NCBI RefSeq assembly: GCF_018687715.1
Contig: NC_056755.1
Location: forward strand, 12,583,501-12,647,500
Reading direction: 5' to 3'
DNA: 64,000 nt
From: Carya illinoinensis
Taxonomy: Eukaryota; Streptophyta; Magnoliopsida; Fagales; Juglandaceae
Shown here: positions 23,191-35,019 of the stretch, one piece after another
How positions within the stretch are numbered: the stretch's first letter is position 1
Layout: the number at the start of each line of letters is the position of its first letter
The notes under the pieces: generated by a model
Databases searched by the model: none
What the model saw: the letters and a program-made list of their open reading frames with translations, nothing else
Told to the model about the DNA's origin: nothing
Position numbers and translations under genes: made by a program

Positions 23191-23630
23191 TGGTTTCGAA
23201 CTCTCCAATCTTAGTTTCACAAATCTTTCAAATCATCTCGTCTCAATATCTAAACACCATTCAAACACAGATATTTTACAATTTCAAAATTTCAACTTTT
23301 TTATCTAATCATTACAACTTTTCCAAACTTTAAAAAAACTTATATTTTAACCCTCTTATAACTTTATAATTTCTTTATTCAACTTTTTTTCTCTTATTTT
23401 CACAAATTTCAAAAAAAATCCTAACTTAAATTATTTCACTACTATATACAAATTATCTCATTACTATTTATAGATTTCTTATCTTATCTTATCTAATTTG
23501 TGTAATCAAACGAGTCAATTGTGTTGCTATTTGTGTTTGTAAGTTATATATATATATGTACCATTTCCAACAAGGAACTGATAGAAAAGATATTCACATG
23601 TCAAGGCCTTGAAACCCAATTATAAGTGAG
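23191..23630. other. AT-rich spacer
   Basis: About 440 bases without a gene. 23190-23515 has the look of a MITE (runs such as CTTATCTTATCTTATCTAATT and an end ATCAAACGAGTC), but I could not pair its ends. Confidence 0.4.
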
Positions 23631-23811
23631 GGTTTGGATAGTGAATTAAGATGAAAGTTGAAAGTTGAATAAAATATTGTTAGAATATTATTTTTATTTT
23701 GAGATTTGAAAAGTTAAATTGTTTATTACATTTTGCTTAGAAATTTGAAAAATTTGAAATAATTAGATGAAATAAAATAAAATGAATTAAAGTCTGAATC
23801 CAAACAAGACC
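23631..23811. mobile_element. Small MITE
   Basis: The left end GGTTTGGATAGTGAA and the right end, reverse-complemented, GGTCTTGTTTGGATTCAGAC, share a GTTTGGAT inverted end. The inside is AT-rich and non-coding. The boundaries are approximate. Confidence 0.45.
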
Positions 23812-24002
23812 TTAAAGGTTAATTATAGAAGATCCTAAAACCAAGTTATAACTGTTATATGTGGTGGAAACTAGACCTATATGGATTGAGCAATAATCCT
23901 AAATTATTTATAAAATGCAAACTTATTTTTTTTCTTCAGGGTTTAGTACCAAGGATGAGCACCTTAAAATCTTTGAAGTATTCTACTTGGTGTTACCATG
24001 TA

Positions 24003-24688
24003 GGGGTGACAATACGCAATACAATTTATGAATTTAACAGGAATACGATACGAAATTAGCGAATTTGGATTTGATATTAATGAGTTCAACTTAAAACGGG
24101 TTGACTCATTAAAATAATATTTATGGATGTGTCAACCCACATAATCCGAAATCAACCCATTTTGACCCATTTATATTTTATTTCAAAATTAAAATTTTAT
24201 TATATTGAGTTATAATATTGATATTTTTCAGTATTCTTATATATTTATTATTGGGATTGTAATTTTATATCTATGATCATATTTATTATTATAAAATTTG
24301 TAATATTGGTTTTATTATATATTAAAATTTGAAAACTGTTAATATTTTTTGTAAGTATGTAGTCTTTTTTTTTTTTTAAAGATATTGTGACTATTAATAA
24401 ATATAGATTTTAACGTTTAAGTAAGATTATGTTAATAAGGTCAAACGGATTATGAGTGTTAGTTCAACCAATTTATATGAAACAAGCTTAAATGAGTCAT
24501 GTTATATTGACTTATTTATAATTAATTGTTAAACATGTAACATGCACAATCCGTTATCTAAATGGATTGAGTTAGAATTTAAAAGTTTGACATATTTAAC
24601 TTAACAGGTTAGATTTTGATTGATCTGCATAGTCAAATATTCATGAGTACTTGACATGAACATAACCCCAAAATACGATTTGTCACCC
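24003..24688. mobile_element. hAT-like non-autonomous element
   Basis: The ends GGGGTGACAATACGCAATAC (left) and TGGGTGACAAATCGTATTTT (right, reverse-complemented) form a ~20-bp imperfect inverted repeat. The inside has repeated AACCCA and GGTTGA.TCAT motifs typical of these non-coding elements. I found no transposase and no clear 8-bp target duplication. Confidence 0.55.
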
Positions 24689-27600
24689 ATATTAAATACC
24701 ATATTTACTATAGGACGGTGCTACTCCTAGAGAGAGCCCACCGAAACGCCCATCATAGAGGCAAAAGTTTTCTCTTTTTTTGTTGTTTTTTTTTTACATA
24801 ATTTTTTAAATTCATTAAATATTTTTAAAAATAAAATAAAATTCATAAATTTATTAAAAATTTAAGTATTAAATAAAAATTAAAAATAAAATAAAATCCT
24901 ACAATCGGTGACCACCATCTGTGGCCACTTTATGTCGGAGAAGTAATTCCCTTTAGTATATTGAACTTGATATCTCTCTCTCTAATCTCTCTCTTCATTT
25001 GTCATGGTTGAATTACTGTCAGATCTACGACCAATTCATCCATTGCTTTGTCACTATATCTCTCAATCGCTCTAAGCTTCCTCTGAGATTTGGTACTATA
25101 TTTTGAATTTTCCTTTTTTTTTTTTAATATGTATTAACTACTTCTGTTCTAGCCTGAAATGTAGCTTGTCTTTGTTGCTTGGAGTTATCACAAAGATACA
25201 TGACAACTTTCTTCAGAAAAAGTTTACTTATCATTCTTATCCTATACATCAAACATAATTTTTTTTTTCTTAACAAATATGGTATAAAGATAATGAGTAG
25301 AAGAATTCAATTACTTTAATAAAAATAAAAATAAAAAAATAAATGTATTATATAGTATATAAAATGATAAGTTCATTTCCTTTTCTATAACGTTGAGAAA
25401 AGCTATAATTGATCAATAATCATAATCCTAAAATAGTCAAAAGTGTGCAAGACTTAAAAATAGAAAAAGAGAGAGAGAGAAAGAGGAAAAGGATATCGAA
25501 AATAGAGATGGGCCACATTTGCAGGTAATATTAAATGTGCAAGCAAGGGTAAAAAAAAGTTGTCAACTGATCCATATCTAAACATTAAAAACTTTCGATC
25601 TATGGAATTTTCCAAGCGATTATGGCAGTAAATCAACTAGTCTATTCGATAGTTTGCTCGATACTCGATGGATTAAACTCGAATCAAATTCAATCGGTAA
25701 ACGAAATGATTGTTCATAAAAGCAGATATCCATTCGATTAGTAAATGACACATATTTGACTAAACTTGACTTGACACGGTTAAAGTTTGTTAAGGCCAAC
25801 TCGTTTATATTCAAATCGACTCATTAGTTTGACTCGATTAAAACTCATCTATATTTTGATAAATATATACATACACTTATGTATATAGACATAAATATAT
25901 ATATATATATATTAGCTAATAATATAAACATAGCACTTTTATAATTAAATATATAATATGTAACCTAATTACTTATGTCTATATATTGAATATATGATAT
26001 CATATTATAATTTATGTGTATGTATTAATAATTTATGTAGGCATATAATATAGTTATTATAGATAAATATCAACTAGTTACATATTAATTATTCATAAAT
26101 TTTTAAAATCTAATAATTTAATAAAGGTTCTATTTGTTAGTTGTATAAATTTTATATCATAATTTTTACTTTTTATTTATCTAATTTATTAATTATTAAA
26201 TTTTATTAAAAAAATTAACAACTTGTGCTGAGCACTCAAGCTTGTTTTTTGATCGAACTCAGGTCGAATTGAAAATTTAACTTATTAAGTCGAGTTCAAA
26301 CAAAAATTAAATAAAATTCTTGAATTTGAGATTCATTTTTTCAGTGGAGCTGAGTTTGGCAAGCCGAAGACCGGCTCGCTCGATTTCAACCCCACAAAGT
26401 TGCCTGTAATGGACTAGGAGATACACATACGCTAGCTCGAACTACTTTTCATCACGTGTAGGTGGAGATCAATTTAATTGCGCGTCGTCACGCCTTCAAA
26501 CTTCAGAGTCATGCCACATGATTCGCCTACCGACAACAACAGCTATAATTGCTATATATATTTTACGTAGTATTCTAAACGCAACATTGAATTGTTCTGC
26601 ATGCAAGCTAGCTTGTCAGTCTGTCGGATATACTCGCTACACTGTGACATGAAAAAAAGTTGATTTCTAAGAAGTGTCTAATTTTTTTTTTTTTTTTTCT
26701 TCTTCTTCTTCTTCTTTTTATAGGTCAATAACGATGTAAAGGATGAATTTTCCCAACCAGCTAACAAATATAATGTTAGGAAAATACTAAATGTATTTAA
26801 AAAAATTTATAAAAAACTTATTTCTTGAAAATCATAAAATTTAAATTCAAAAATTTAAATTTCAAAAGAAAACTAACAAAATGAGTCTTGTAAGTAAAAG
26901 TATAAATAAAATTATAAGTACATATAGCATTACTCATAATGTTATTGTATTTTGTTAATGCCAAAAATCGCACAACAGTTTGAAAGGGGAGAAACATCCA
27001 TGGCCTGCTATAACGATTTTGACCCCGATTGGTGTAGTCTGAGCCCCCGGCATGGTCTAGTACGACTGTGCATACTTCCATGATGATTAATGAAAAATAA
27101 ATACTAAGAATATAAGAAAGATATAGACACATAGATTTATGTGGATCAACATGTTATCTATGTCCACGAGGGTTTTTAGTAGATGTAAGAGTACTCCACT
27201 ATACTATGTTTATTTACAGTCTCTTATAGCTTCTTTCTTCTTTCTGTATAGTGGAGATCTAAAATATATATTCAGGAAATTCTCGTCGTTGGAGCTCCAG
27301 TCATGATAGCACTAGTTGTGGAATCAACAAAGCATTTTAGCTAAAATTTAACTAGGCTAAATTAAAGCTTACTATAATGGACTCAACAAATCTACAACAT
27401 TTTTAACTTTGATCATTTTCACTAGCCCCAATCTGGCCAGCCCAAGTTGCTGGCCAAATATTATTTTGGCATAAAAAAATCACTCTTTCCTTCGTGATTC
27501 AGTCATATCATGTCTACACCATCTAGTTGTTGGTATTCTCTTGAGGACAACCATCCATGCTGCTTTTTCTTGTTAGAATGAGGAAGTGGACCGGTTTTAC

Positions 27601-28732
27601 CCTTCATTAAATGCCTCATCCAAGCAACTTTGAAAAAAATATATCAATTGAAAAAATATGACCGTTGCTAAAAAAAGACCATTAGAAAATTTTATCCGTT
27701 AGAATAGCATGAACGTTAGAAAATTAATGTGTAAATTTTTAATAATAAATAAATATTCAAATTACAATTAAAATTAAAATAAATGAAAATGTCAAAATCA
27801 ATATTTTAATAGAATAATGATAGATTTAGAGAGTTTATTAGTTGGTGTTGTTAAAAAGTGGTTGGCTAAATTTGTAAAGGTAAATTTCCTAATCAAATTT
27901 TGGCTAAACTTCATTGAGTTCACTACTAATACTCTAAGATTGAAAAATTTGACGAAGTGGTTGAAGTCCAAAAAGTTCCCTTCCAAATTGTCTAGCCGCT
28001 TCCTTTTATATGCCCATTCTTTTTGCATGCCTCCAGGAAGTGGTGAGAATTTGCCACCTTCCCTTACAAATTTTTTCTCTCTCATTTCCCTTTTCTTCTT
28101 TTTCTAGACATTCTTTATTCTCTCATTTCTATTTTCTTCTATTCACTCATATTATTCGGACACCCTCATTTTGCTTGCTCCTTGCTTGCTCCTCATTGTC
28201 TCTCATTCTTCTTCCTTCTTTTGTCTTTTAGTGAGAAGACCTCTCTCTTGGACTAGAACTAGTAAGCTTTTTGGGCTTTGTATGTTTTATCCTCAACATA
28301 TCTATTTAACATTTATCGTAAGTATATTTTTATTTAAAATTTGTCAAATCAGCCTGCGTATCTAGAGATGATAAAATTTAAGATAGAAAGTATCATTATT
28401 CTAGTTTAATTAGGTGAATTTTTTAATGTTTTTCACGCTTTCGACAGAAGAAGAAGAAGAAGATGTTACTCAGTAGTTTTGATCAGAAGTATCTGGAGCA
28501 AGAGTGAGAACGAACTTTGTAAAATTGTTACGAGCTTACAATCACATTATTTATGGTAATTCAAAACAATGGCCATCAATTCTGGCCGCCCATCCCTTTT
28601 GCTCATGACTTTTGTGAGATGATAAGGGTATTTTTTTCAGCTAAAGATGAGTGAATGGGGGTAACTTCAATCGCAGCCAAATTTAGATAATTAAAAAACT
28701 AAAAAAGCCAGCCACAAGCAGTTTGGACAAAT
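24689..28732. other. Gene-poor AT-rich spacer
   Basis: Holds an AT-rich repeat at about 24720-24960, also seen in part near 20400 and 36950, and a dispersed-repeat-like segment 25600-26400 with ACTCGA/TCGAGT motifs and a right end GCTCGATTTCAACCCC. It also has a (TTC)n run at about 26699-26715 and a long pyrimidine-rich patch at 28060-28240. The short open frames here lack coding character and I support none as a gene. Confidence 0.5.
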
Positions 28733-31700
28733 CTAACTGGCAGCAACAACATTTTGAAGTAATAACTCCAAGTCTTCCAATCTACATGGATGTTTGGAAA
28801 CCTATGTAAGCTGTCAGGTGAAACAATAAACGATTCCAACCATATATAAATGAAATGGCTATAAACCATACCTAACATTACTCAAATCAGGATAGATGGC
28901 TATTGCATCTTTGAAATCCTACATTAAATAAATGGATAAAAAATTAAGTCATGAAGCAACTATCTGGTTATGAATTGCCAGCATATCTCAGATATTGTAT
29001 CCATAATTTTCTTTGTTTAAGAGCTACAGATGGAAAGGCATGACCTGGTTAGCTGTTGACGAGGTGTAGGTAATCACACATGACATCCCAGCTCCTGTTG
29101 CTGCCTACAAAGTTAGTTTAAGTCAGGATCTATCATGGTTCAATATGTAATGGCCAAATAAGACAATTTGGAATGACAATAACTCAAAATAATTAGTGGA
29201 GCTAGTAGAATGAGTAATGTTTATCACAACTGGAACTGTAAGAGATAATTATATAATAGGGTTCACCGTTCTCCAAGGTTTTAACTTTTAACCCTACTTT
29301 CAAGGTCAATGGTGTTATGCACTTGTTGAGACTCTGCAGGTATTAGTTTAAGCATTTTCATTTGATATTTTAACACCATCAGATAGTCCAGTAAATTCTT
29401 GGACTCCAAGTACTGGCCTTTTTGTATTTGTTTTGGTTCGAGTCCGTTTGAATTGATTTTGGTTTTAGTTGAGAGGTGGTGTCAAGGATATATGTATGGA
29501 TATATGTACTTCTAGCCCCTCCCCACTCCCCCTCTCTCTACCTGCTAGCATAACATTTAAATTGAAGCTCTAAAATTCAAAATTCCTCATTTAAGCATCT
29601 AAAGCAACTGATTTCTACAGATCACAAGATCTACCTGTAGTCCAATAATGCTATCCTCCACTACCAAACAATCTTGCGGGGACACGCCTAGCCTCTGCAA
29701 GTTAGATCATTCTACAGCGCTGATGATCATGATATCTATTTTCCAAGCAATAGAAAGCACAATGGTAAACTTACCTTGGAAGCTGTCAGATAAATTGATG
29801 GGTCTGGCTTCTTTTCCTTCACATCATCACCTGCAACCCGAAAAGAAAGAACAATAACACATATGAATGTCAGAGTTACAAAATATAGTTTATGCATCAA
29901 CATGTACATATGAATATTATATACTTTGGAAACAAATTAAAAAATTAATCAGAACGCATGCCAACAGAAAAAAACTTCAATATTACCAAATCTTAGTGGA
30001 CTAGAATTGTGACCAAATCAAAATGGGCACAAAATCAAACAAAGAGAACAAAATTATGTATGAATTCCAAGTTCTTTACATCGATGTTCTTGTGCACATA
30101 TGGCAGATGGATAGAAGAATAAAGTATACAAATAGTCAAGAAGTCTCTCAGATATGATATGCCCAAAAGACAAGGAATACTCCATTTCAAGACATACCCG
30201 CGAGAAAGCAATCAAGACTTTGAAAGCGCTCCTAAGATGAGGATGAGGAAAACACGACCATGAATCAATATATGTTGTAAAAACAGAAAAGTACAGATTA
30301 TAATAAACAAAATTCCGAAGAAACAACTTACAATTCCTATAAGGTTTTCAAGACAGAGTATAACCGAACTTTTTGTTGCTGCAGAGCAAACAGCTAATTT
30401 TTTACCCTAAAATAGCCAGAAGAAAAAGAAATCATCACTATCAATTAACACATATATCCACTCAGGCACAGAATCTGCCAGTATCGATCTAGAGACACGG
30501 ACCAAGTTACTAAACCTGTGCAAAAAAATATGAAAAAAGGGGACGATCAAGAAAATGTTACTGCATTCAACATGACAACATGATTGCATTTTTCTCGTAA
30601 GCTTAACTTACAGCAGCCTTGGCCTCATCCATCAATCTCAAAACCCCAGGTCTAGGTTCCACCTGGTGAAAACGGTATCAGTCTGTATTCTAGTTTCCCA
30701 TCAGCACAATTGATGATAAAAATAAATAAATCAACAATATAATTAGTGAAAAAGAAACGTAAACATCTCCTTACAGTTCCAGATTTGATTATTTCTTTGT
30801 ACCTTTCAGTCTTCCAATCCTACAGTACCATAAAAAGATCAACATAGTACCTGCCTAAAATTAATATAAACTTCTATTCCAGGTATAAAACTGATCATTA
30901 AAGAATAATAATTATTTACAACTTTTTGAGTATGCACGCATCTCTGTATAAATGCATTGAAAACCAATGGATAATTTCAGACTCTTGAGCTTCTATGCCA
31001 TGTACCATCTCAAAAGAAAGAAGACCGCATTCCATTGGCAAGGCATAAAAGCTTTGGATTCACTTGCCACCTCATGCATAGAGATTTTGAATTCATTCTG
31101 AAATGCATTTCTAGAGGTCCATTTCGGTAAATACTAAATACGGCATTCACGAATTTCAAGGTCTAGTTGAACTACAATGCTTATTATGATATTATCCACT
31201 CGTCGCATGGAAAATAGGAGTAAGCAGCCAAGCAGGGAATAAATAATTCTCAAATTTTTCTCTATCTTTCTTCATAAGAAAGCACTAGGTTAAATGCAAA
31301 ATTTTCTTTCAAAAAGGATCAGTTTACAAGACACTACTACTCCATTCGACTAAAGGCCAACAACAGCGCTAAGGTTCATTGATTCAACTTCTTATTTCGT
31401 TATCAGCACCTACAAAATGGAAATTTCAAATCAAGAACTCGGATTTCTTTCTCCTTGATGGCGGATTACAAAATCATCTAATACTTCTCTCACTCAAATT
31501 TAAAATCTCATGCATATAGGATATTCACATTTTCCCTGCAGCCAAACAAGTAGAATTATTTAAAAGAAAAAAGCAAGTGAAAAAGACAGTACCTGAAGAG
31601 TATCTATCAACTTGACTCGGTCCTCATCGGCCTCTGGAGGCTTGTCGAATATAGTCGATGACGGCCACCCGTGCTCTCCAAAGTACCTTCACAATCCGAA

Positions 31701-32150
31701 ATCCCAATCAATCAACAACACAATGAAAAAATATAAAAGTAAAAATAAAGAAAGAGGAAAAAGTAGAGAGAACCATCGCATTTTGGGTTTGCCGCCTCCG
31801 ATGCGATTCTGGAGCTCGTCGTAGAAGTCGGAGCCCCAATTGAGAGGGTGTTGCGATTGAGCAGACGAAGGGCAGCGGACGTTGAAGTGAGCGAAGGCGT
31901 CATTGTAGGCCTGGCGGTGCAAGTGCTCGGACTCGAGGATCACGCCGTCGCAGTCGAATACGAGCGCTTGGAATTTATACGAAGACGAAACCGAGAGCCG
32001 TTTCTCGGAGGTGAAAGATTTTCGGAGGGTTGGGAGGCGAAGAGTGGTGGCGTAGTGGAGAGAGTTAGGAAGAAGATAGTTTGCGGCAGCAGAAGAAGAA
32101 AAAGAGGAAGGGGAGAGAGGGGGGCAGTAGAGAGTTATCGCGCAAGCCAT
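28733..32150 (-). CDS. Plastid HAD-superfamily hydrolase, At4g39970-like
   Basis: Eleven exons rebuild a 315-residue protein with every splice site GT-AG and the frame kept: 31774-32150, 31593-31686, 30775-30819, 30612-30662, 30332-30406, 30198-30231, 29775-29830, 29635-29694, 29045-29104, 28872-28918, 28733-28781. The ATG at 32150 has a strong context (CAGCCATGGCT). Residues 1-55 are Ser/Leu-rich like a chloroplast transit peptide. HAD motifs: DCDGV at 66-70 (nucleophile Asp66, acid/base Asp68), CSAATKSS (Ser197), KKPDP (Lys233) and VVEDS (Asp258). GGGKPKMRWY and RPGVLRLMDEA are characteristic of the CbbY/phosphoglycolate-phosphatase-like branch that includes Arabidopsis At4g39970. It would hydrolyse a small phosphate ester in the plastid; the substrate is not evident. 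It looks intact. Confidence 0.92.
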
Positions 32151-32406
32151 GGCTGTGTGGCCTCCAGCACTGCTTCCGCTTTTAACGGATTTAACGACCG
32201 TCAACGATCATTAAATACGAATCGCTCGACTTTGTAGCGGAGATACATGAATTATTACGACAAACCCACCACTCTTTTTCTGAAGATCTTTAATTAATAA
32301 AAGTTCTAAAATAATTAAATAGTAAGCAGTAACCGGCGTGAGTCTCATCCAGAGGCTTTGCTGTTGCTAAATGTAAATATAAATACATATTTAGTTAATC
32401 ATTTTA

Positions 32407-32444
<38 letters not shown>

Positions 32445-34523
32445 CTGTATCGAATTTGCTAGACACAAATTTTTTGTTTATTATGAACGGTATTTTTACA
32501 TATTACCAGATCTACTGTTTACCATTTATCCTTTATGTTTTTTTTCTCTTATCTCAATTTTTTCTTTTTTTCCTCACATTCGACAAACCCTTATGTCGAC
32601 AGACAAACGCTCGCAGCTCACTCTCTCGATGGCAAACAATGGAACCTTCACACAATCTCAATGAATCTCGAGACGATTTAGGTATGATTTTCTTCCTCTA
32701 TTCTCTATTTCTTCATTCTCTCTCTCTTTGGCCAAGTGAAGTTTTCTATCTCTCCCTCCCAAAACTCTAATCCTCTATTATGATTTTTAAATTTTCAATC
32801 TCTCACAAGGATGCTGCACTTCATCCATCGACAGCATTGTTCGTCACCCTTTTCAAAACACTTGCTTGGTTGATGTTCTCTAGTTACAGCTAGGGTAAAA
32901 CAATATTCTTTGTTCTTCATAAGGATTTTTATTACATAGATTTCAGTTTGTTGTAATCGTTGTTTGGAAGCTTTGTTTGATCTAGATTAGGATTTTGATG
33001 TCCGAGATGATTTTAGAGATGAATTTAGGGTTTCGATTTTCTATTTTTAGGGATGATTTTAATTTGATGAAATTGGTGTATATTTGTTGATGTTCAATTT
33101 TAAAACAGCACAATTGGTGTATATTTTTAGATCTTATGAAGTGGGTTTTAATTACAAAATATATAAATAATAATAATTTTAGGAAAAAAATAATTTATTA
33201 TTATTTTGGTTAAAAGATGTATAATCTAATATGAGAGTCTTTCTTGAATGGCAAAGACAACCACCAAAATATGTGATTTTATATTTACATTTGGCTACAT
33301 CATTGCCAATGCTTTGAGGCGCCGTAGCACAGGAAGTTCATGCATCTTAATAATAAAAGTAATGCATAACCAATATATTAGGTGTGTAATAAGTGGCAAG
33401 AAGTGTCAGATTTATGTAAAGATTTTAGAAAATAATGTAGTTTGATAATATCATAGAATACAATACATTTATTTTACTATATGAAATCTTTTACAATCTT
33501 ACGTATGATATACAAGTTTGTTCACGAGGTATAATAAAATTTTTACTTAAATCGAACATTTTTCAAGGCCAAAGTGATGACGAAAAGCGTCTCCCAGGAT
33601 GCTATTAAAAACAAGAGAAATGATAGTTACAGTCGTGATTGTGCAAGCGGCATACAGTCATTTTGAAAAAAATAAATTAATATGGGATCCACATGAAAAA
33701 AAAACTAACTTTTTAATTGTGGACTCCACTTTTTTTCAAAACGATTGTGCAGTATTTAAAATTCCACGACTATACGTCTGTAAAAACAATCTTAGATTTT
33801 GGGGGCAGAGCACTCACCAAATTCCAGTTTCAAGGAACAAAACCACAGATCGATGTTTGACAGTGCGTGTAGCAGTCGATGCAACTGTGCTGCAGATTAT
33901 TTAGGAAAGCATTTAAGGAAAAAAAATCCCAAAAATCTGAAAAAGGAAATACCAATTACCAATATCAACAAAATAACCTTCAATCGCTTCGGATGCTGAG
34001 GCATTTTTGTCCCTTCGATGGTGATTTCTAAGAAAGGCAGCGGAGATATTAGAGGGTGCACAGTGACATGGGAGATGGGCCATGTGAATCCCTAGAAGAT
34101 AAGGAAAAAGGAATCACAACCCTAAAAAAAACACACATTTTGGAATGTGGGGGACAGACTGCAATTAAAACCAATAATTATAACTGAAAGATCCCTGGAA
34201 AATTAAAGTAGGGCTATTAATTGAAACAAACATAGAGAAGATTGATATACTAAATTTGTAGGAACAGAGAAAACAGAGCAACGATAAATATAAATACAAA
34301 TTGAGAAGCTCAGTTGCGATCTGATCTTTACATTGTATAAGATTTCAGTGTATACAGGTAATGATGATAACGTTGACATGTCCTGTTTTTTGAAAAAAAA
34401 AAAAGGAAAAAAAAGGAGGAATTTCGATTATCCTCTTAGACAAAAACTACACATTTCAAAAAAGGAGATGAGGATGAATGGCTCTAGGCCATTTTGACAT
34501 GAAAACTTGGTTTGCAACTTTGT
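32151..34523. other. Spacer between HAD and EPFL genes
   Basis: Includes a poly(T) run of about 35 bases (32410-32444). A possible plus-strand first exon at 32640-32683 (ATG, MEPSHNLNESRDDL, then donor GTATGA) has no recognisable continuation. A MITE-like element lies at 33612-33795. I see no other gene. Part of 34080-34520 may be 3' UTR of the EPFL gene. Confidence 0.45.
33612..33795. mobile_element. MITE family member, copy 1
   Basis: Begins GAGAAATGATAGTTACAG. Inside, the near-inverted segments ATTTTGAAAAAAATAAATTA and CACTTTTTTTCAAAACGA give it a foldback form. A related copy in the opposite orientation is at 37320-37496. Confidence 0.4.
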
Positions 34524-35019
34524 CTATGGGTTGAAGAGATGGTTTTGGCAGCGGCATTTCCAACCCAAAGGCTTGTAATTGGTGTAGCTGTTGCCTCGTG
34601 GTGATGCGTCAAAGAACTCCATGGGAGTGGCTCGAGCCAGACGACTCAAACCAGCAGCAGAAAGTTTGAGTGCGTTGGCGTTGCCTGGTATGGTAGGCAC
34701 CTGAACTGCCATGCACGGGTGGCACTCGTTGCACTTGTTGTGGCAGCTCGGAGGGGTCGATCCCAGCCTACTTTTCTCCTCAAACAACCACCCCTGAACA
34801 CCACCCAAATTCCATTATAATCAAACAAAATAAATAAACCCATAAAATCACAGAGCCAAAAGCACCAACAAACAATTATATACAACTTACCCCAGGATCA
34901 GAACTTGGAGGCTGTTGTTTCTGCTGGTTGAAGCAAGAGGCTGGAGAGAAAAGAAGATACTGGACCAAAACAACTAAGGTAGTGGTGCGAAGAAGACATG
35001 AATTAATTGAATTTCTCAT
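34524..35019 (-). CDS. EPFL-family secreted cysteine-rich peptide precursor
   Basis: Two exons, 34891-35019 and 34524-34793, joined across a 97-bp GT-AG intron, give 132 residues. Residues 1-30 form a signal peptide (MRNSINSCLLRTTTLVVLVQ then YLLFSPASC). The mature C-terminal part has the EPIDERMAL PATTERNING FACTOR-like pattern: GSTPPSCHNKCNECHPC (Cys60, 64, 67, 70), a long loop, then GWKCRC (Cys123, 125) and the terminal NHLFNP. The SCHNKCN..CHPC and NYKP.GWKC features point to the EPFL1-3 branch rather than EPF1/2 or stomagen; this is judged from memory of family patterns. Such peptides are processed, secreted and sensed by ERECTA-family receptor kinases. A TATA-like stretch lies at about 35400-35416. 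It appears intact. Confidence 0.88.

Noticed and set aside
31848..32237. 129-codon plus-strand frame opposite HAD exon 1
   Set aside because: Antisense shadow of the well-supported first exon of the HAD gene.
32640..32683. First exon of a plus-strand gene divergent from the HAD gene
   Set aside because: The ATG and GTATGA donor are plausible, but I could find no downstream exon that continues the frame with recognisable coding sequence.
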